Positions 22,684 through 36,226 of a DNA stretch of 64,000 nucleotides are shown piece after piece; the stretch's first letter is position 1, and the number at the start of each line of letters is the position of its first letter. Below the pieces are notes generated by a model, which was not told the DNA's origin, did not search any database, and saw only the letters and a list, made by a program, of their open reading frames with translations. This stretch comes from Rotaria macrura. Taxonomy: Eukaryota > Rotifera > Eurotatoria > Philodinida > Philodinidae. Location of the stretch: contig OENT01000923.1 in the NCBI GenBank assembly GCA_900239685.1, positions 1 through 64,000 on the forward strand, given 5' to 3'. The translations under genes were made by a program, and so were the position numbers.

Positions 22684-25600
22684 AAGTGCACGAATTGAGG
22701 ATGTGGCTATAAGTATAGATTAAGGCTTTCTCGACCGTCAGTCACAATCACAGTTAAAGAATGAAATTTTCCGATGGCTTCATTGAAGTGTTAACTACAA
22801 TGTATCATGAATGTTTAATTAAAGACTATTGAAATGAGCGAGAAAATCCGATGGTTATATCAGTACTAGCAAGGGTTTACTCTTAAAATACTTGGATAGT
22901 CAATACAAACTAGCACACCTTTTCCAGCAAATTGATGCTGATATAAAATGACAATGGTGACGATTTGCCTCTTTTTATGTGATTTACTGTAAAACAGTGA
23001 GCGAAAATTTTAATCCAAATGCGAGAACGTTCTATTGTTAAATAAAATAGACTCTTGCAGATAATATCACCCTGTACGATGAACATTGCTAACATATAGG
23101 CATATTATTTTTGAACTTTTCTGCGGTTTTTCATTGAGGATTACTTTATTGATGTTTAAACTGTTGTTGAAATTTCTTTCTCATTTCTATTTTGGTTCTT
23201 TCGTTCGAGTATTACACTTTTATGTGAAATCGATATTTCAGGTCGCTCGTGGTTGCACTGAAACGCTTTTCATTAGAATTCTCTGACTTCAACGAAGTGA
23301 GTAAGATAAAATTCAGATTCCAAGTGATCTTAACCAACGAAGTTCTCTAAGAAACAATAAGTTTGAAGAATCATTCAATTCAAAATTAAGCATAGATCTT
23401 CATCTATTCTAAATTTTACTCTCAAAACTTAGTTGTGCTTGATTTTCGTTACCTTTTTATCATATTTCCGCAATTGCATAATTATCTGATGGGCAACAGC
23501 ACTATCGTGATGCAGTACAACATGTCTGACAAATATTTCTCTTTTGAAAATATCATGGTTTAATTTTCGTGTTCATTCCTGTACACATATGGGCCAGAGA
23601 TTTGTTTTTCTAGAATAGCGTGATACACAGATACATCGTTTTAACTACATTTTCCTTCACTTTGATTCCATGCTAGAATTGATGACGTGCTGTTTCTCGA
23701 AATGTGGAAACAAACACATGTCAACGGATAAAAGTGCATCATTGATCCTTTTCCTATCAGTTATTATCTGTACGAAAGAGTGAACAAACGATTTTCATCG
23801 TACCATCTCCCAATTAAAAATGAGAAGAATACAAGAAGAGAGTAACGTAAATCTTATCATTAGATTTTAAAACAAGCTCTTATAGATCATGTCCAAGTAC
23901 TTAGATAAAGATTAATAAGATAATTATTTAAAAATTTGATTTAAGAAGATATGATAGGACTGATTTAATTGCTGAGTATTAAGCGATTCATCAAATTGGG
24001 ATGATGCAATTTTGATGAAGTTTTGACGTGGAACTCATGACTCCACTTAGATTTCGTCCGAATATATCTAAACCCTCTTGTTATATTTCATTTTACCGTT
24101 GCGCTCTTCAGATTTCCATTCAGCTAATAGAGAAAAGAAGTAGTTGTCTCGAAGAATTCAAATATTTCGATGATAAATATTCTTAGGACTAAACAAGTTG
24201 CAAGATAAACCATGTGACGTCATTGTATGTTACTTTTAGGTTTACTCAATTGAATCATTCCATAAGCTCTTCGAACATATCTCTAAATCGTCTCAATTAT
24301 GTTTTATCAACTTATTCGTATTGACATGGTATTGATAAAAAATTGGACACTACTACTGAAGCTGAAATCTCCCCGAGAATCGTTGTGCAATAACTCATTT
24401 TTCATTCAAGAAGCAATGGATTTGCTGAATAAATACCATACAATGGAAAATAAACAATACCTTCGAAGTAACAAGCATAATTAATTTCTTAAAAATATCT
24501 TCATCAAACACAAAAGCATAAAAACATTATCGATTCGAACATAAAAGACAGAATTTCCGTGATTCTTCTAAAATAAAACGCATAGAAACTGAATTTGAAT
24601 CGATTAGTCGGTGTTTCATCTCTTTACTAAACTGATTCATTATAGATTCAGAATTGCCCAAGACAGTATCAGAATATTTCCAGTCTCTTCCATGGAAAGA
24701 GTATCTATTCGTTGTGTGCTCCTTCGTATGATTTTCATCTAAAGCATAACACAAAGAAGGAATCAAATTACTAATTGATAGTTATTTGGAAGTATTTCAA
24801 AATAAAGGGGTATAACTAAAGGTATAGATTGAAAGTTTTGATCACCATTCAGCGTTCCTTCGAGAAATGAGCATTTCTTTATGCTCGACATTGTATATTA
24901 CTTCAATAGTAACAGTGATTTCCAACCGCAAAAAAAACGACGAGAAAACTGAAGAAGTCACTTGTGTCCCGAATACGATTCACCACTACTTTAAACTAGT
25001 ATCATATCTCGATCCATCAAGAACTTCAGTTGAAATCTATGGCTAGCAATCAACGTATAGATGGATCATTAGAAACAAACATCGGTACCATCTGGTTGGG
25101 AGGAAGCGGCAACTCGATTTGCATACAATCTAGTCAACATATCGCTAAAGATCGAAATTTCAATAGGCAATCTAGTACTAGGTTTGAACAACAATTGAAA
25201 GTTGTAAATATTGGTGTCAAATAGTAGCTATAAGGGTTGATGGAGCCGTTAAATTTGAAAGTCTTCTTGGATTACCTGCGATAACTGTTGTATCAGATGA
25301 GACTAACATCGTTTGGACCATCAACATACCCAAGGAATATATATTGATTGATAAATGTTAAAACAAAACGAAGAATGTTGTCCAACTATAATTCTGATAG
25401 AAATAGAAGTAAATGCTCTTTTCTTTTAAACACTTTAGTTTTTGATACATTATCATTGATTGAGCGTTCTATATTTGTCCGCTTTCAGAGAAAGAACTCA
25501 ATCAAACCAAGCATGTATTTCTCCAGCAGTATAACCATGTAGTCTATAGCTAATCTGAATCCTATTCTTATTTTTATTAAGTTCTTTTTCTCAAAGAGGA

Positions 25601-27724
25601 TTCAACTGAGAGAACAGTGAAGATATCATCAATTTAGTGTTTACAATTATGTTAGAAACAATTATTCTCATCATTCGTAATTCATCATTTTCAAGAATAT
25701 TCTTCGTCGAATCGGTTAAATCTAATAAAGCACATGAAAAGTGTTTTGAACGTGAACTAACAAGGGATCACGAAGAAATCTCTTAACTGAACTGTTACTA
25801 ATAGAAAAACTAAGTAGTTTCGACATCATTACACAAAAAATCTAAAGAAGTTGGCAAGTCTACGGTCAATGAATATTGATTGATCAATCACTGTTTTTAC
25901 TGCTCAATATTTGTTCAAGTACTGCTGCTTTGTAGCACTCTCTATCGAGCAGCTTTATATTTAATTTAGCATTTTTAAACTTCGATAATCTTTAATATTT
26001 GTTTGATCTATCATGAATGCCTCCCTCAATTATTACTGTTTTGAATTTTTTATTCATTATTTTGATTTTCGATTTGCATTATGAGAAACTGTTCTCCATT
26101 TCTATCAATTTTTTTCAGAAAAGATATTGCAATAAACTTCCGCGATGAACACACGGTACTGAAAAGCTCAGATGAAGCTCTTCGTCTTTGTTAAATGCGA
26201 GTAGATATTTCAGTTAATAGTGATGTATCGTATTCGATTGTCTGAATTCTAGACTGCATAGCTTTTCTATATATTTATTACATCTCTGGTTGATTTTCGT
26301 TTTCGAGAAGGTTGTATGAATATTCTTCCAAATATCAGTTGTAACACTAAAGTTCTACTTCAGCTGCAAATATTATAAAGTCAATAATTTATGTTGTCGG
26401 AATAGAACAAACGCTAGGATTTATGCGATGGGTGTGTCAACAATGACAACATCTGCAACGATGCTCCCACCACACTCTCATGTACTGCTGAAAATCGATT
26501 CGTGAATCAGTAGAATTTCTTTGTTCTTGACGGATTGATGTTCATCCAGCAAAAGTATTCCCACTGCAAAGTAAAATATAGTCCCATGTATCTTTCATAG
26601 ACGATTATGAAGACGACAGCAGTGAATGTCACGAGATTACTATGTTACGAAGTAGCATTTGATACGATATTGTGAAAGCTAGCTCAAGGGATGAAACACA
26701 TTGCGTCAAACTTGATTGGCTGAAGTATTATTAGTGTGAATGGAAAATATCGCAGCAGAACTTGTGCTTTTGATAGGACAGAATAGAGATGAGGCTGCAA
26801 GCACCAACTTTCAGTCGTATATGATCGCCAGATGTTTACTGGTTCTCTTCCTTTTAACGAGTGTTAATGAATGTCTTCGTCTATTTTCTGTTTGTTCGTA
26901 GTTACAAAGAGAAAAGAATTGATAATAAATTGTTGATCGGCTGAAAGTCTGTCAAAGTTCATCTCTATGACTGACTTTTAACAGTCTGAAATAATAATCA
27001 AATATTGTTACTATCTATAAGTATACGTAATGCAAATATTGCGCTATCCCGATTCACTGAAAAACTTGTCCTTCGGCCGCTAATCTACATGTTTTTCTCT
27101 CTTTCTGTTTTCTACTACGCTATACCATGAAAGAACAACTATGCATTCTCGCTGGGGATACAACGATTACTTTTTTTTCTTTTCTTTCATTCCTTCGCAA
27201 ACATCACGCGCACATGATGTTGTGAGAAAAAAATAGACATCATATTCTTTTGCTTTTATACAAAAAAGTAAGTATATGAATGCAAACTGAAAAAAGCGAG
27301 CATATTTTAAGTATATCATCACTGTGTCATTAAAAATTAGTTTTTTCAATGACTGTTTTATCATAAATTTGTTAATATGACAACCGACTTCGCCTTATGT
27401 GCTATGTTATTGTCTCAGGAGATAAACTCTGTGAAACGATGATGGTAATTATAGGTTCATTAAACTATCCAGACAGAAGCTGTTTTGATTGGAGGATACA
27501 TAAAAAATACTATGATTCATTTCGATCAGAGTGTTTTCTGATAATATCAAAAGTCTTGACTGAAAAAAAGCAAAGAAAAGGAACACTAGATAGCATACAC
27601 TTTAACATTTCAGTGTATTGTTTATGATAATTACTCAATAGAAGTCATTAAGGACAACAAGTATAAGTGAACTATTCTTGAATTTGGAGAACAATAGATA
27701 ATTGTTCACCGATAGATGTAGATT
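22684..27724. other. Long region without a supportable gene
   Basis: Only weak candidates are seen. A minus-strand frame near 24527-24760 (ALDENHTKEHTTNRYSFHGR) follows a possible acceptor and has protein-like composition. A plus-strand frame at 25030-25224 contains NIGTIWLGGSGNSI. Neither belongs to a family I recognise and neither has convincing neighbouring exons. Confidence 0.4.
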
Positions 27725-28144
27725 TTAATTGTTTGAATTATCATAAAAATGAAAAAAGTCTCTTCTCCTCGTATCACTCTCGTGAACGAGTTTTAATAGA
27801 TCTTGAAAATAAGAAAGAAAAACAACGATTCTATTTCGTGATTTGTCGTTTTCATCGTTAAATCTCAAGCTTGCGGAAACGGATAGCTGCATAGAAAGAC
27901 AATCAACAATGTTAGCGTTCAAGAACAGATATTTTCTTCGATTCTTAGAAGACCTGAGCATAGTAACACTAGTTCGATCAAAGCCTTTCTTGTGCAGAGA
28001 AATTAGAAGAAATTCATTCTTGTTGTTTAAATCTGACTTTGATTTACGATACTTGAGAAATAGTAAGTACCCAGCATCTTTGTTTATCACACTAACTCTT
28101 CTTAGTTGAAGATCAGATTGGATTAGAAATTTGTATGATTCCAT
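27725..28144 (-). CDS. Hypothetical protein, 139 aa
   Basis: An uninterrupted frame with an ATG at 28144 and a TAA at 27725 encodes a basic, Ser/Leu/Asn-rich protein. It has no recognisable domain, signal peptide or membrane segment. A long frame also exists on the opposite strand (27843-28109), which is common by chance. It is unusually long for this AT-rich region and lies 430 bp upstream of the divergently oriented SDR gene, so I list it as a possible gene only. Confidence 0.3.
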   Translation of the reverse strand: MESYKFLIQSDLQLRRVSVINKDAGYLLFLKYRKSKSDLNNKNEFLLISLHKKGFDRTSVTMLRSSKNRRKYLFLNANIVDCLSMQLSVSASLRFNDENDKSRNRIVVFLSYFQDLLKLVHESDTRRRDFFHFYDNSNN

Positions 28145-28577
28145 GTATATCGATGATTAAGTTGCAGCACCAAGAAAACTGTGAAGCATGACACTATTTT
28201 TAATTTTGTGCATAATTATAGGACTCATTTTGTGGCTCCTCTCTTCATTCTTCCTTCAGATGCCTTCATTTAACTAATGACCACAGACGATGATTTAAAA
28301 ATCGTTTTCTCTGCAGTTTTTGCATGAACTATGATGTGCGTAGCTGTTACTTAGGCACAAACTAAAGAACTGAGATATTTTAAGGGTACACATAATGTGC
28401 ATGTTAAAATTTCTAGAATACAATCCTGTCTGTATATAATTTTTGTCAAGTATCAAATTTACGTTATCTCTAGTCTTTTTTTTTGAAATATTTAATAGGT
28501 AATAATGCTTGATAAAAACGTTGTTTGATTTAGACATTTTATTATAAACATTGTTATCTTATAATCAGAAACTGAAA

Positions 28578-29456
28578 ATGGCTGCCGCTATACGAGCAGC
28601 TAGTGCTTCAAACGGGCGTATCCTATCTTCTTTAAAACCACCTCCGAACGTTGTCGTCGTTGGTGGTACATCAGGCATTGGTCGAGCAATAGCTCTTGCA
28701 ATAGCTCGACATTGTCCATCTGCTAATATTACTATTGTAGGACGAAATGAATCAGCTGCCAACGCTATTCTATCACAGTTAGGTTCAAATCCAAAGTTCA
28801 TTCGTGCTGATGTTTCACTGATGTCTGAAATTCGAGCCGTAACAAAGAAAATTAATGCAGTTGACATGTTGATATTTAGTCAAGGAGTTTTAAGTATGGC
28901 AGGCCGAACGCCAACAACAGAAAATATTGACAATAAATTGGCGTTGCATTATTATGGTCGAATTTTATTTCTGCAAGAACTTCTGCCACTCCTTCGTTCG
29001 TCCCAAAATGGTAGTAAAGTTCTATTCGTATTTGATAGTGTGAACGGAAATCCATCTAAAATCAATTGGAATGATATGGCACTTGAAAATACATATTCTC
29101 TTTTATCAGCTGCCAATCATGCCATGTCATTTACTGATCATACAATCCATTATTTTGCCTCACAACCACAGAATATGAATGTAACATTTACGCACGCATT
29201 ACCAGGACTTGTTCGTACATCACTTATCGATAATCTACCATTTTGGGCTCGGCTTCCATTAAAATTCGGCTTAGCTGTTGGTTTAGGGATTACTCCCGAA
29301 GATTGTGCCGAACTAATGATATATGGAATGCTTGGAACGGATAAGGGTTGTAGATATATCAATGACAAGGGAGAAACAATAAAGAAGAAGAGTCCAATAC
29401 AAGAAGAAATGGTAGAAAAGGTATGGGAACATACATCTCGAATGATTTCAAATTAA
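28578..29456 (+). CDS. Short-chain dehydrogenase/reductase (SDR), atypical active site
   Basis: This is an intronless 292-residue NAD(P)-binding oxidoreductase. I start at the ATG at 28578; the longer frame begins at a TTG. The Rossmann signature is VVVVGGTSGIGRAIALA (about residues 24-40), followed by TIVGRNES and the adenine-binding DVSL. The usual NNAG strand is IFSQG. The catalytic Ser is in VLFVFDSVNG (about 154) and the Tyr in ENTYSLLSAAN (about 173). The Lys four residues after the Tyr, which normally lowers its pKa, is replaced by Ser, so the YxxxK motif is lost. PGLVRTSL after the active site is typical of SDRs. The length fits the family and the frame is intact. The best resemblance from memory is to fungal and protist NAD(P)-binding proteins, so lateral origin is possible but untested. 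The substrate cannot be inferred. Confidence 0.9.
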   Translation: MAAAIRAASASNGRILSSLKPPPNVVVVGGTSGIGRAIALAIARHCPSANITIVGRNESAANAILSQLGSNPKFIRADVSLMSEIRAVTKKINAVDMLIFSQGVLSMAGRTPTTENIDNKLALHYYGRILFLQELLPLLRSSQNGSKVLFVFDSVNGNPSKINWNDMALENTYSLLSAANHAMSFTDHTIHYFASQPQNMNVTFTHALPGLVRTSLIDNLPFWARLPLKFGLAVGLGITPEDCAELMIYGMLGTDKGCRYINDKGETIKKKSPIQEEMVEKVWEHTSRMISN

Positions 29457-32400
29457 TGAAAATAACACTGAATAGTGAATGTTTTTTCTTATGAACTAAA
29501 TCATTAATGTTATTTATTTTTCTTTTATAATCGAAGAACTGACGAGACTTCTATTCATGTTTTTGTTTTACAGAAGCTAATTTATTAATGATTTTGTTCA
29601 TCAATTATCCTTGATAACGAAATCTCGTTTGTTGTGCATAGGAAACTGCACGATCATCACTTTTCAGCTCACCACTTTCTGAACCACTTTGCAGTTCTCT
29701 GATTGCTAGGTAATAAAGTCGACACTAATTTTTGTCGGTAAAAATCAGTGGTTTTAAAAATTTAGATCTGAATAAAAGATACTGTGTATCATTAGATTTC
29801 GAAACATGTGACGAAATTTGCGGAACTATTCTTGAGTTTAATAATTAATCATGCAAATTGTGTCGATGTTCTTCACACAGTAATGATAAATATGAAAAGC
29901 GGAAACTTAGATTTCATTCAATTGAATAAAATAATGTTGGTATGCAAATAATTATGAATTCTTGTACTGAACATGAAATGCTCAGGTTTTACTGTTTGAT
30001 GACTTTATTTGATTGTAGATACAGCCTATTGATGCCAGGAGTCATTATTAAACATAACGATTTGTCTTAATAAAAAATTTTTATGCATGAGACTTTGTGA
30101 AAATTGAATTGCTTTTATTTGTTCGAAAACCATAATAATGAAAAACAAGACTTGCTTTCATTGTACATACTATAAATTAAAGGGAATAATTGAGAACAAA
30201 AACAATCTTTGAATGTAAGATATTAAACGGAATGCTAATCATAAAAAACGAAGACGAAGAGAGGATACTCATATCAAAGTTGTATGGGTATGTGTATGTG
30301 CACCTTCTCTTTATCCAAAGGTTCAGTGACACAAAAACTTAGATTCACTCGCATACTACATCAGAATTCGACTGAATCGAATCATGAGTCGTTTTTCAAC
30401 GCACTTCAATAAGACTCGAGTCGCATTTGAATACGGTCTATGAACCGAAGGCACCAAGGAAATTTAAAAACATTTTTCTAGCTGCACCTAGACACAAGAC
30501 ATGTTGAATCTAAGCTCCATTTGCACACATCTTTTCGGTTATTTTTATTTAAATGAAAGAAATAGATTGATGCATTTATTGGCATTTTTTTCTTTAACTT
30601 GTGTCGCGAAAATAGCGCTTACACCCAATCATTTCAACAACACAATCGTCGAACCTACTGAGTTTGTCGTGATTATTTTTTATAACAATATTTTGTGAAC
30701 AAAAACATTTTCACAGGTCTATCAGAATAAAAGTGACAATTATCTTGTCGTTTAAATGTGAACATAGTCTACATACGTATTTCAATGTTAAGTCAATTCA
30801 TTCCATGCATTTTCAACCAGTATTTCTTGAACGAATTTGAGTATTTGTCATTGTAAGCAAATTCCAGTTAAAATGTAGCCAAAATTTCAATTTAGAATGT
30901 AGTTGTTCTAATTAGATTGAAAATAAAAGTTTAACAGATACATTTAGAGTGAGTTCATTGAGTATGTATATAGATTTTCGATCTGCTTGCTTGAGTCTAT
31001 CTTCGGATATGTTGCTCTTGTACAAAATAACACGACGTTCTTTGATAATAAACCATTGACGAATATATTTATACTCAATGAGATCACTGTAAATGTATCT
31101 GCTTGAATTTTAGTTTCAATCTCAATAGAAGAAGTGCATTCTATATTGAAATTTTGGCTGCATTAGAACTGTAAATTGTTCACAATATTTCTTGATAGTA
31201 TTAAAGTATTATTCAAAGTTTGACTACAATGAGTCCTGAATGAATAATGCTTTTAATGAATACAGCATAAAATTAGATTTTTTATCCATAGACAACCATT
31301 CATGAGTTGATCTCTTTCTCTCAGTGCTAACTAATTAAATAACGATATAATGTAATATGATCAGTATGCATGTGAATGACTACAGAGCAGTACTTGATGA
31401 TGTGTAGTATCAATGGGATAAATATCAAAGTAGAGAGATTATTGGTGCATTAAGCTTCACGCAAAATTCAATTCGTGTAACACAATTTTAATTTGCTTAC
31501 AACATTTAAGAAGAATAAACAGAAAAATTGATTGTCCTTTTATACACTTGATACCCATATTCAAAAAGTCATCCTTGCTGCTTCTATAGATAAACATTCA
31601 GGTGAAATTAGATCTGATAAATTTCCACTTAGCTCTGAACAACTCAATAGAATAGTCAATCTTGGTTTAACTCATCACATACAGATATGTTAGTTTTACT
31701 TGAGTACGAATTGTAGCTTAATTAAAATGACTTTATGCGTTAAGGTTCTGCTCGTGACATTAAAAATATTCGATTTCGACTTGAAAAATTGAAGCCCGTA
31801 ATAGCAGATCACAACTGCATTCTCATTCTTCGCACTAGATTTCATCAAAAAGTTGCAAGGCTTCATGAATAACTGGTTTCCTACAGTTCTCCTGTATATG
31901 GTTTACTTATGTGTAGTAGCTATGTAAAGAAGCTACCATTGAAGATTGTTCTTTTTCAATATTTGTTGCTTTATGTTTTTGGTTTAAATAATTTTATTTG
32001 AAAGTATTTCTCTTTTTTGTCTATAAAATGAACTTGAGAGAAGTTGTTTCTAATTTTTTCATGTTCTCATTCTTTACCATCATTCACGTTGAATTTAAAA
32101 TATATGAACGAGTTTCCATTGGTATGCGAAACATTTCCTATAAGAACCATTTCAAGGAAGACTTATTTATTCAACTAATCAAAAGCCAGTTCTTTTTTTT
32201 CAAACTAAATTATCATATCCTTTTTTCATATTCAATTTAGTGCATTAGCAAGAAATATATACATCGTCAACGAAGAAAATGAACGAAATATTCTTTATTT
32301 TACTATAAATCTTTTTTAATTTAATATTTCTTAAAATCCCTTTGTTTGGACATTACTGTCAATTGCTAATTTTAAATTAGATCGACGATGTTCGTTATTT

Positions 32401-33941
32401 TATTTGGTCAAGAATAAAGATCTACATGATCTACAAACATAAGCGACTAAGGTTATCTTTATTTTAAAACAAATAATAGTCAAATAATCATTAATAATCC
32501 TCTTATTACGGAATGCGTTTTAAATACAATGCATCGGTTCAAAGAAAGAGAAGAAGACGTTATCTTTGCATATATCTATGTGATTATGAGTGTCGATAAA
32601 ATATCATAGGTTTGAGCCCTAGATGAAGAGTGTCATTGATAACCGTGGATTTTTGTCAAAAGTGATTTTGCTTTTGGTCAGAGGTCAATAGCGAGTGGAA
32701 GCAACCGACTATGTTGATTATGAATATGCAAATTTTATTGACGAAACACACTTCCTTTGAAACCTTTCAGGATGGTATAATTCTTCGACTTCCTGGGCTG
32801 TCCGATAATTTTGAATAAATGATTGAATCCAGAAAAAAATTATTTGCAAAAATAAGAGCAATCTGACACTCGTCATTAGCAGGAAACAAATCACCTGTGA
32901 CAAGTTCAATTACGAGTGATACATGAATTCTCAAGCAGCACAACAATCACAAATACAAATCACGAACGAAATTTGGCACAGATTGCCCCTACTGTCCGAG
33001 CAACAGGCTAAGCACGTCATGACTGATCGTACTCAATTTCACATCCTCATTGTTGAAAGTTTTTCTCGTAGAAATTGTTTAAGGATGAATGATTGACTGA
33101 AGCCTTGAATTTTAAGAGTGTCATCTATCACAAAATTGAGTCAAAAAAGGCGAGTGATTTTCTAGCAGACTCGATTATTAATAAGTAACAGTTGGAGTGG
33201 ATAAAAAGAAGAATAAACTTATTGCCACTGCCCCACTCTTCAAGTCCGTTTTAAATTTGTAGACATATCGGTTACCGTTCTTGACAGCTGGATCTACATT
33301 TGCTTCGTCGTGTCTTTAAAGTGTCTCCATCTTGCTTCACAGTTCATTGTCCCATACATTGCATTAAAGATATTAATTCGAGAACTACTGTCAGTTTTTA
33401 AAAAGCAAAACACAGTTCGTGCACGGTGAGTCATCTCGCCTTGAAATCCCATAAGGGACCGTGACTGCACGCACTGAGTATTTGTTCAGCTCACTGTTTC
33501 ATCGAACTTGTATACTTTTTCTTGTAAATACCACATTATAGCCAACTGTTGCTTTCATAAGATGGCCAGAATGGTGTGATCACTGACAGTGAAAATATGA
33601 TTTTTCTTTCAATTTACAATCATTCTTTAACATCAGAGCCATTAGGAAGAGCATTTATTCCTATCACTGCCCTCCTTTAGATAATGGTCCTCGGTTGCTG
33701 TGAACCCATCAAGTCTGAATTTTTTTCGAAATGCAAATTAAACTAGCTTAGAATTATTCAAATTTTAATCGAATCAAAGTTTACAAAAAAAGATATTCAT
33801 GTGTTGCGCTCTCCTCTTTGCTTTTATTGCAAGCCTCAGACCAACTCCTAAACTCACAACCACACTCTTGCAATTATTTGCCTTATAAGTCTGAAAATTA
33901 TATTAATAACTACTAGAAAATGTGTCATTTCATCACGTATC
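29457..33941. other. Long region without a supportable gene
   Basis: AT-rich with short frames. A 50-codon open stretch at about 31535-31690 (containing VILAASIDKHSGEIRSDKF) reads like protein but has no start, family match or neighbouring exon. It may be a fragment of a lost gene. Confidence 0.4.
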
Positions 33942-36198
33942 TCATTCTTTCGGTACAGTTTTCCCTCCTAATTGCGCAATAAAGCCGGCAACTTCATCTG
34001 CAATCTCTTGGTCCATCTGAGCATAATCCATTCGATCAAAGTACGATTCATCTACTGATTCGATTCGTCGTCGATCGTTCCACTGTTCACAACCATCAAA
34101 TGGAAAATCGTAGCCATGACGATATTTGGGCCAACTTCGATAATGATTAATACCTTCAACCGGTGAACCTCTCATCATCATTACTGGTTGTTTTTCATCT
34201 AGACATTCTGTAGTTGGCGCAATGTATCTGCATAAAAGATATAATGGCCTTTCAGAAAAGAACCTATATGTTTGATTACCTTGTCGTTAATCCACATCGT
34301 CGTCGGTCACTTGTGTTGGCTTTAGACCCATGAATAATGTTTGGATGATGAATACTAACATCTAATTATGAACCGTCAAACAACACACAACATCAGAGAA
34401 GCATATAATATTGCTCAAAAATAACATGTTCAAACTTTCTCGTGTATGTTCTGAGAAGTTGTAAACATTTATCTAGCTATGCAAGCTTTGGTTGTTGGCA
34501 TTTTCTCACAAACTCATCGGTATCATTCTTTAAATAGCTCATATATCAAGTAGCACTTACGAGAGGGATACTCATCTTAGTAAAGTTGTTAAGTATAGAA
34601 TGATAACTAACCAAGTGCTAAATGTGAAAATTTCGGCATGTGAAAAAGAAAATGTCGAAAATAAAAATATCACAAGTGTTTACTGTCGAAAGAAACTGTT
34701 GAATGTTTTCGATTAATGCATTTTCTGTAAATTTACTCAGCCAGATGGGAAATAATGTGGATTTTTGTATATTTGTTATACGAGAGAATAATTTAGGAGG
34801 AAAACTGTTATAGGTTTAATGAAACTAAACTGAAAGAAATTTGAAGTAGACAAACAATAATGGGTATATATCTTTTCTTTTTCTTTACATATTTTGTGGC
34901 CAAGAAAGACAGCCGTGGTAAATATTCTTGAACAGCGATCTCTAAATTATCTAATTCAGTTATCGCATATGACTCATAATTTTTTTTGAGTGAACATTGG
35001 AAAGTCTTCGACGTTTTATACCTTTGATATTTTTTTCTACCATATCTTAAATTTTGATACTTATCCGTTGACCTCATGCAGTTTAATATTTTTCTCTTCC
35101 AAACTTTAGCTAATCGACATGGTGCTTTTTGAGATTTTGACTCATGAGTTTTTAATACCCAATGCTCATCTTTTACTAATGCATACTATTTTCTATTTTA
35201 CAGGGTGAATAATAAATTCCATCACGATTAAAGAATGTAACATGTCGTCATTGTTATTATGTATTTGTGCGAGTTCTCCCACAATGGGAAAAGTTCTTTC
35301 AAGATTCATAAACAGTCTGAAAACAGTTTCAAATATTAATATCGAAATTGTTGTCAGCAAACAATGATGTTAGTCAGAATAACTTTGTAGAATCTCCGTT
35401 ATTTTCGTGACCTGAAATCTGTAGTTTGAGTGTGAATGGAAGTGCGTCTCGTTTTTCCACACTCGCATCCATTGAAAATTCGATATGAGTCCTGGTGTAA
35501 GTACTTTACTCAAGGGTTATCATAGAATACACTAATTATGAGCTCGATAAACTGAACAGAATAATGACTTACTTACCGCCCGGTTTCAATACAATATCAA
35601 CGATTTTGTCTTGATCAATATTTTCATCTCGATGTGTATAGCTACCCAGAACATTCTCGACTGTGACATCGTCTTTCAACTGGGCTAATGTACTAAGATG
35701 ACTACCGCGAACCACTCTAAGGCATCCATTTTCTGTATCACTATCATCGATGGCCAGCCACATTGTTAATACATTCATCGGTTTCAGTGGCCAGTATGAA
35801 CCTGTCAATAGTCGCAACGGTTGAATCTGATTGTTTAGTATTAAAATAAATTAAGTCTTACCATCTTGATGCCAGAGGACGGTCATACCAGTTTTGGCTG
35901 GTTTACAAAAGTAATGAGATGAAAATAATCCAATACCACCGTTCGGCTCGATAAAGGGTGAACCGAACATAGCGGCCAAATCTAAGAGACGCGGATCACT
36001 TACCAAGCGAACCCAAAATGGATCATTACGCATGATAGGATGATGCATGTGTTCGCCTGGTATGGATGGATATTTCGATTGTAAGAATTTTATATGTTGG
36101 TGACATTCTTCTATCAAGCGAGCATCAATTACATTTCGAAGTATAACAAATCCATCAGTGTTGTATTTATCAACCAAATGAGAGTTATTATCTGTCAT
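33942..36198 (-). CDS. Phytanoyl-CoA dioxygenase (PhyH)-family Fe(II)/2-oxoglutarate oxygenase, four exons
   Basis: Exons at 36198-35862, 35801-35577, 34361-34280 and 34227-33942 join in frame to a 309-residue protein. All splice sites are GT-AG. Introns are 60, 1215 and 52 bp. The family hydroxylates small molecules using Fe(II), O2 and 2-oxoglutarate. The iron ligands are His110 and Asp112 in VLWHQDGSYWPL and His198 in HHPNIIHGS. A cosubstrate-binding Arg lies downstream among RRRCGLTTR. Conserved blocks YNTDGFVILRNVI (N-terminal), NVLTMWLAIDD, NGCLRVVRGSH and LKPGDVSIHHPN follow the family order. There is no peroxisomal N-terminal signal, and the C-terminus (TVPKE) is not a PTS1. The substrate is unknown; bacterial-like PhyH proteins also hydroxylate secondary metabolites. 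The unusually long second intron holds no recognisable gene. A fold-back element lies about 30 bp upstream of the ATG. Confidence 0.92.
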
Positions 36199-36226
36199 TC
36201 GAACTGTCAATTACAATCTATGCATG

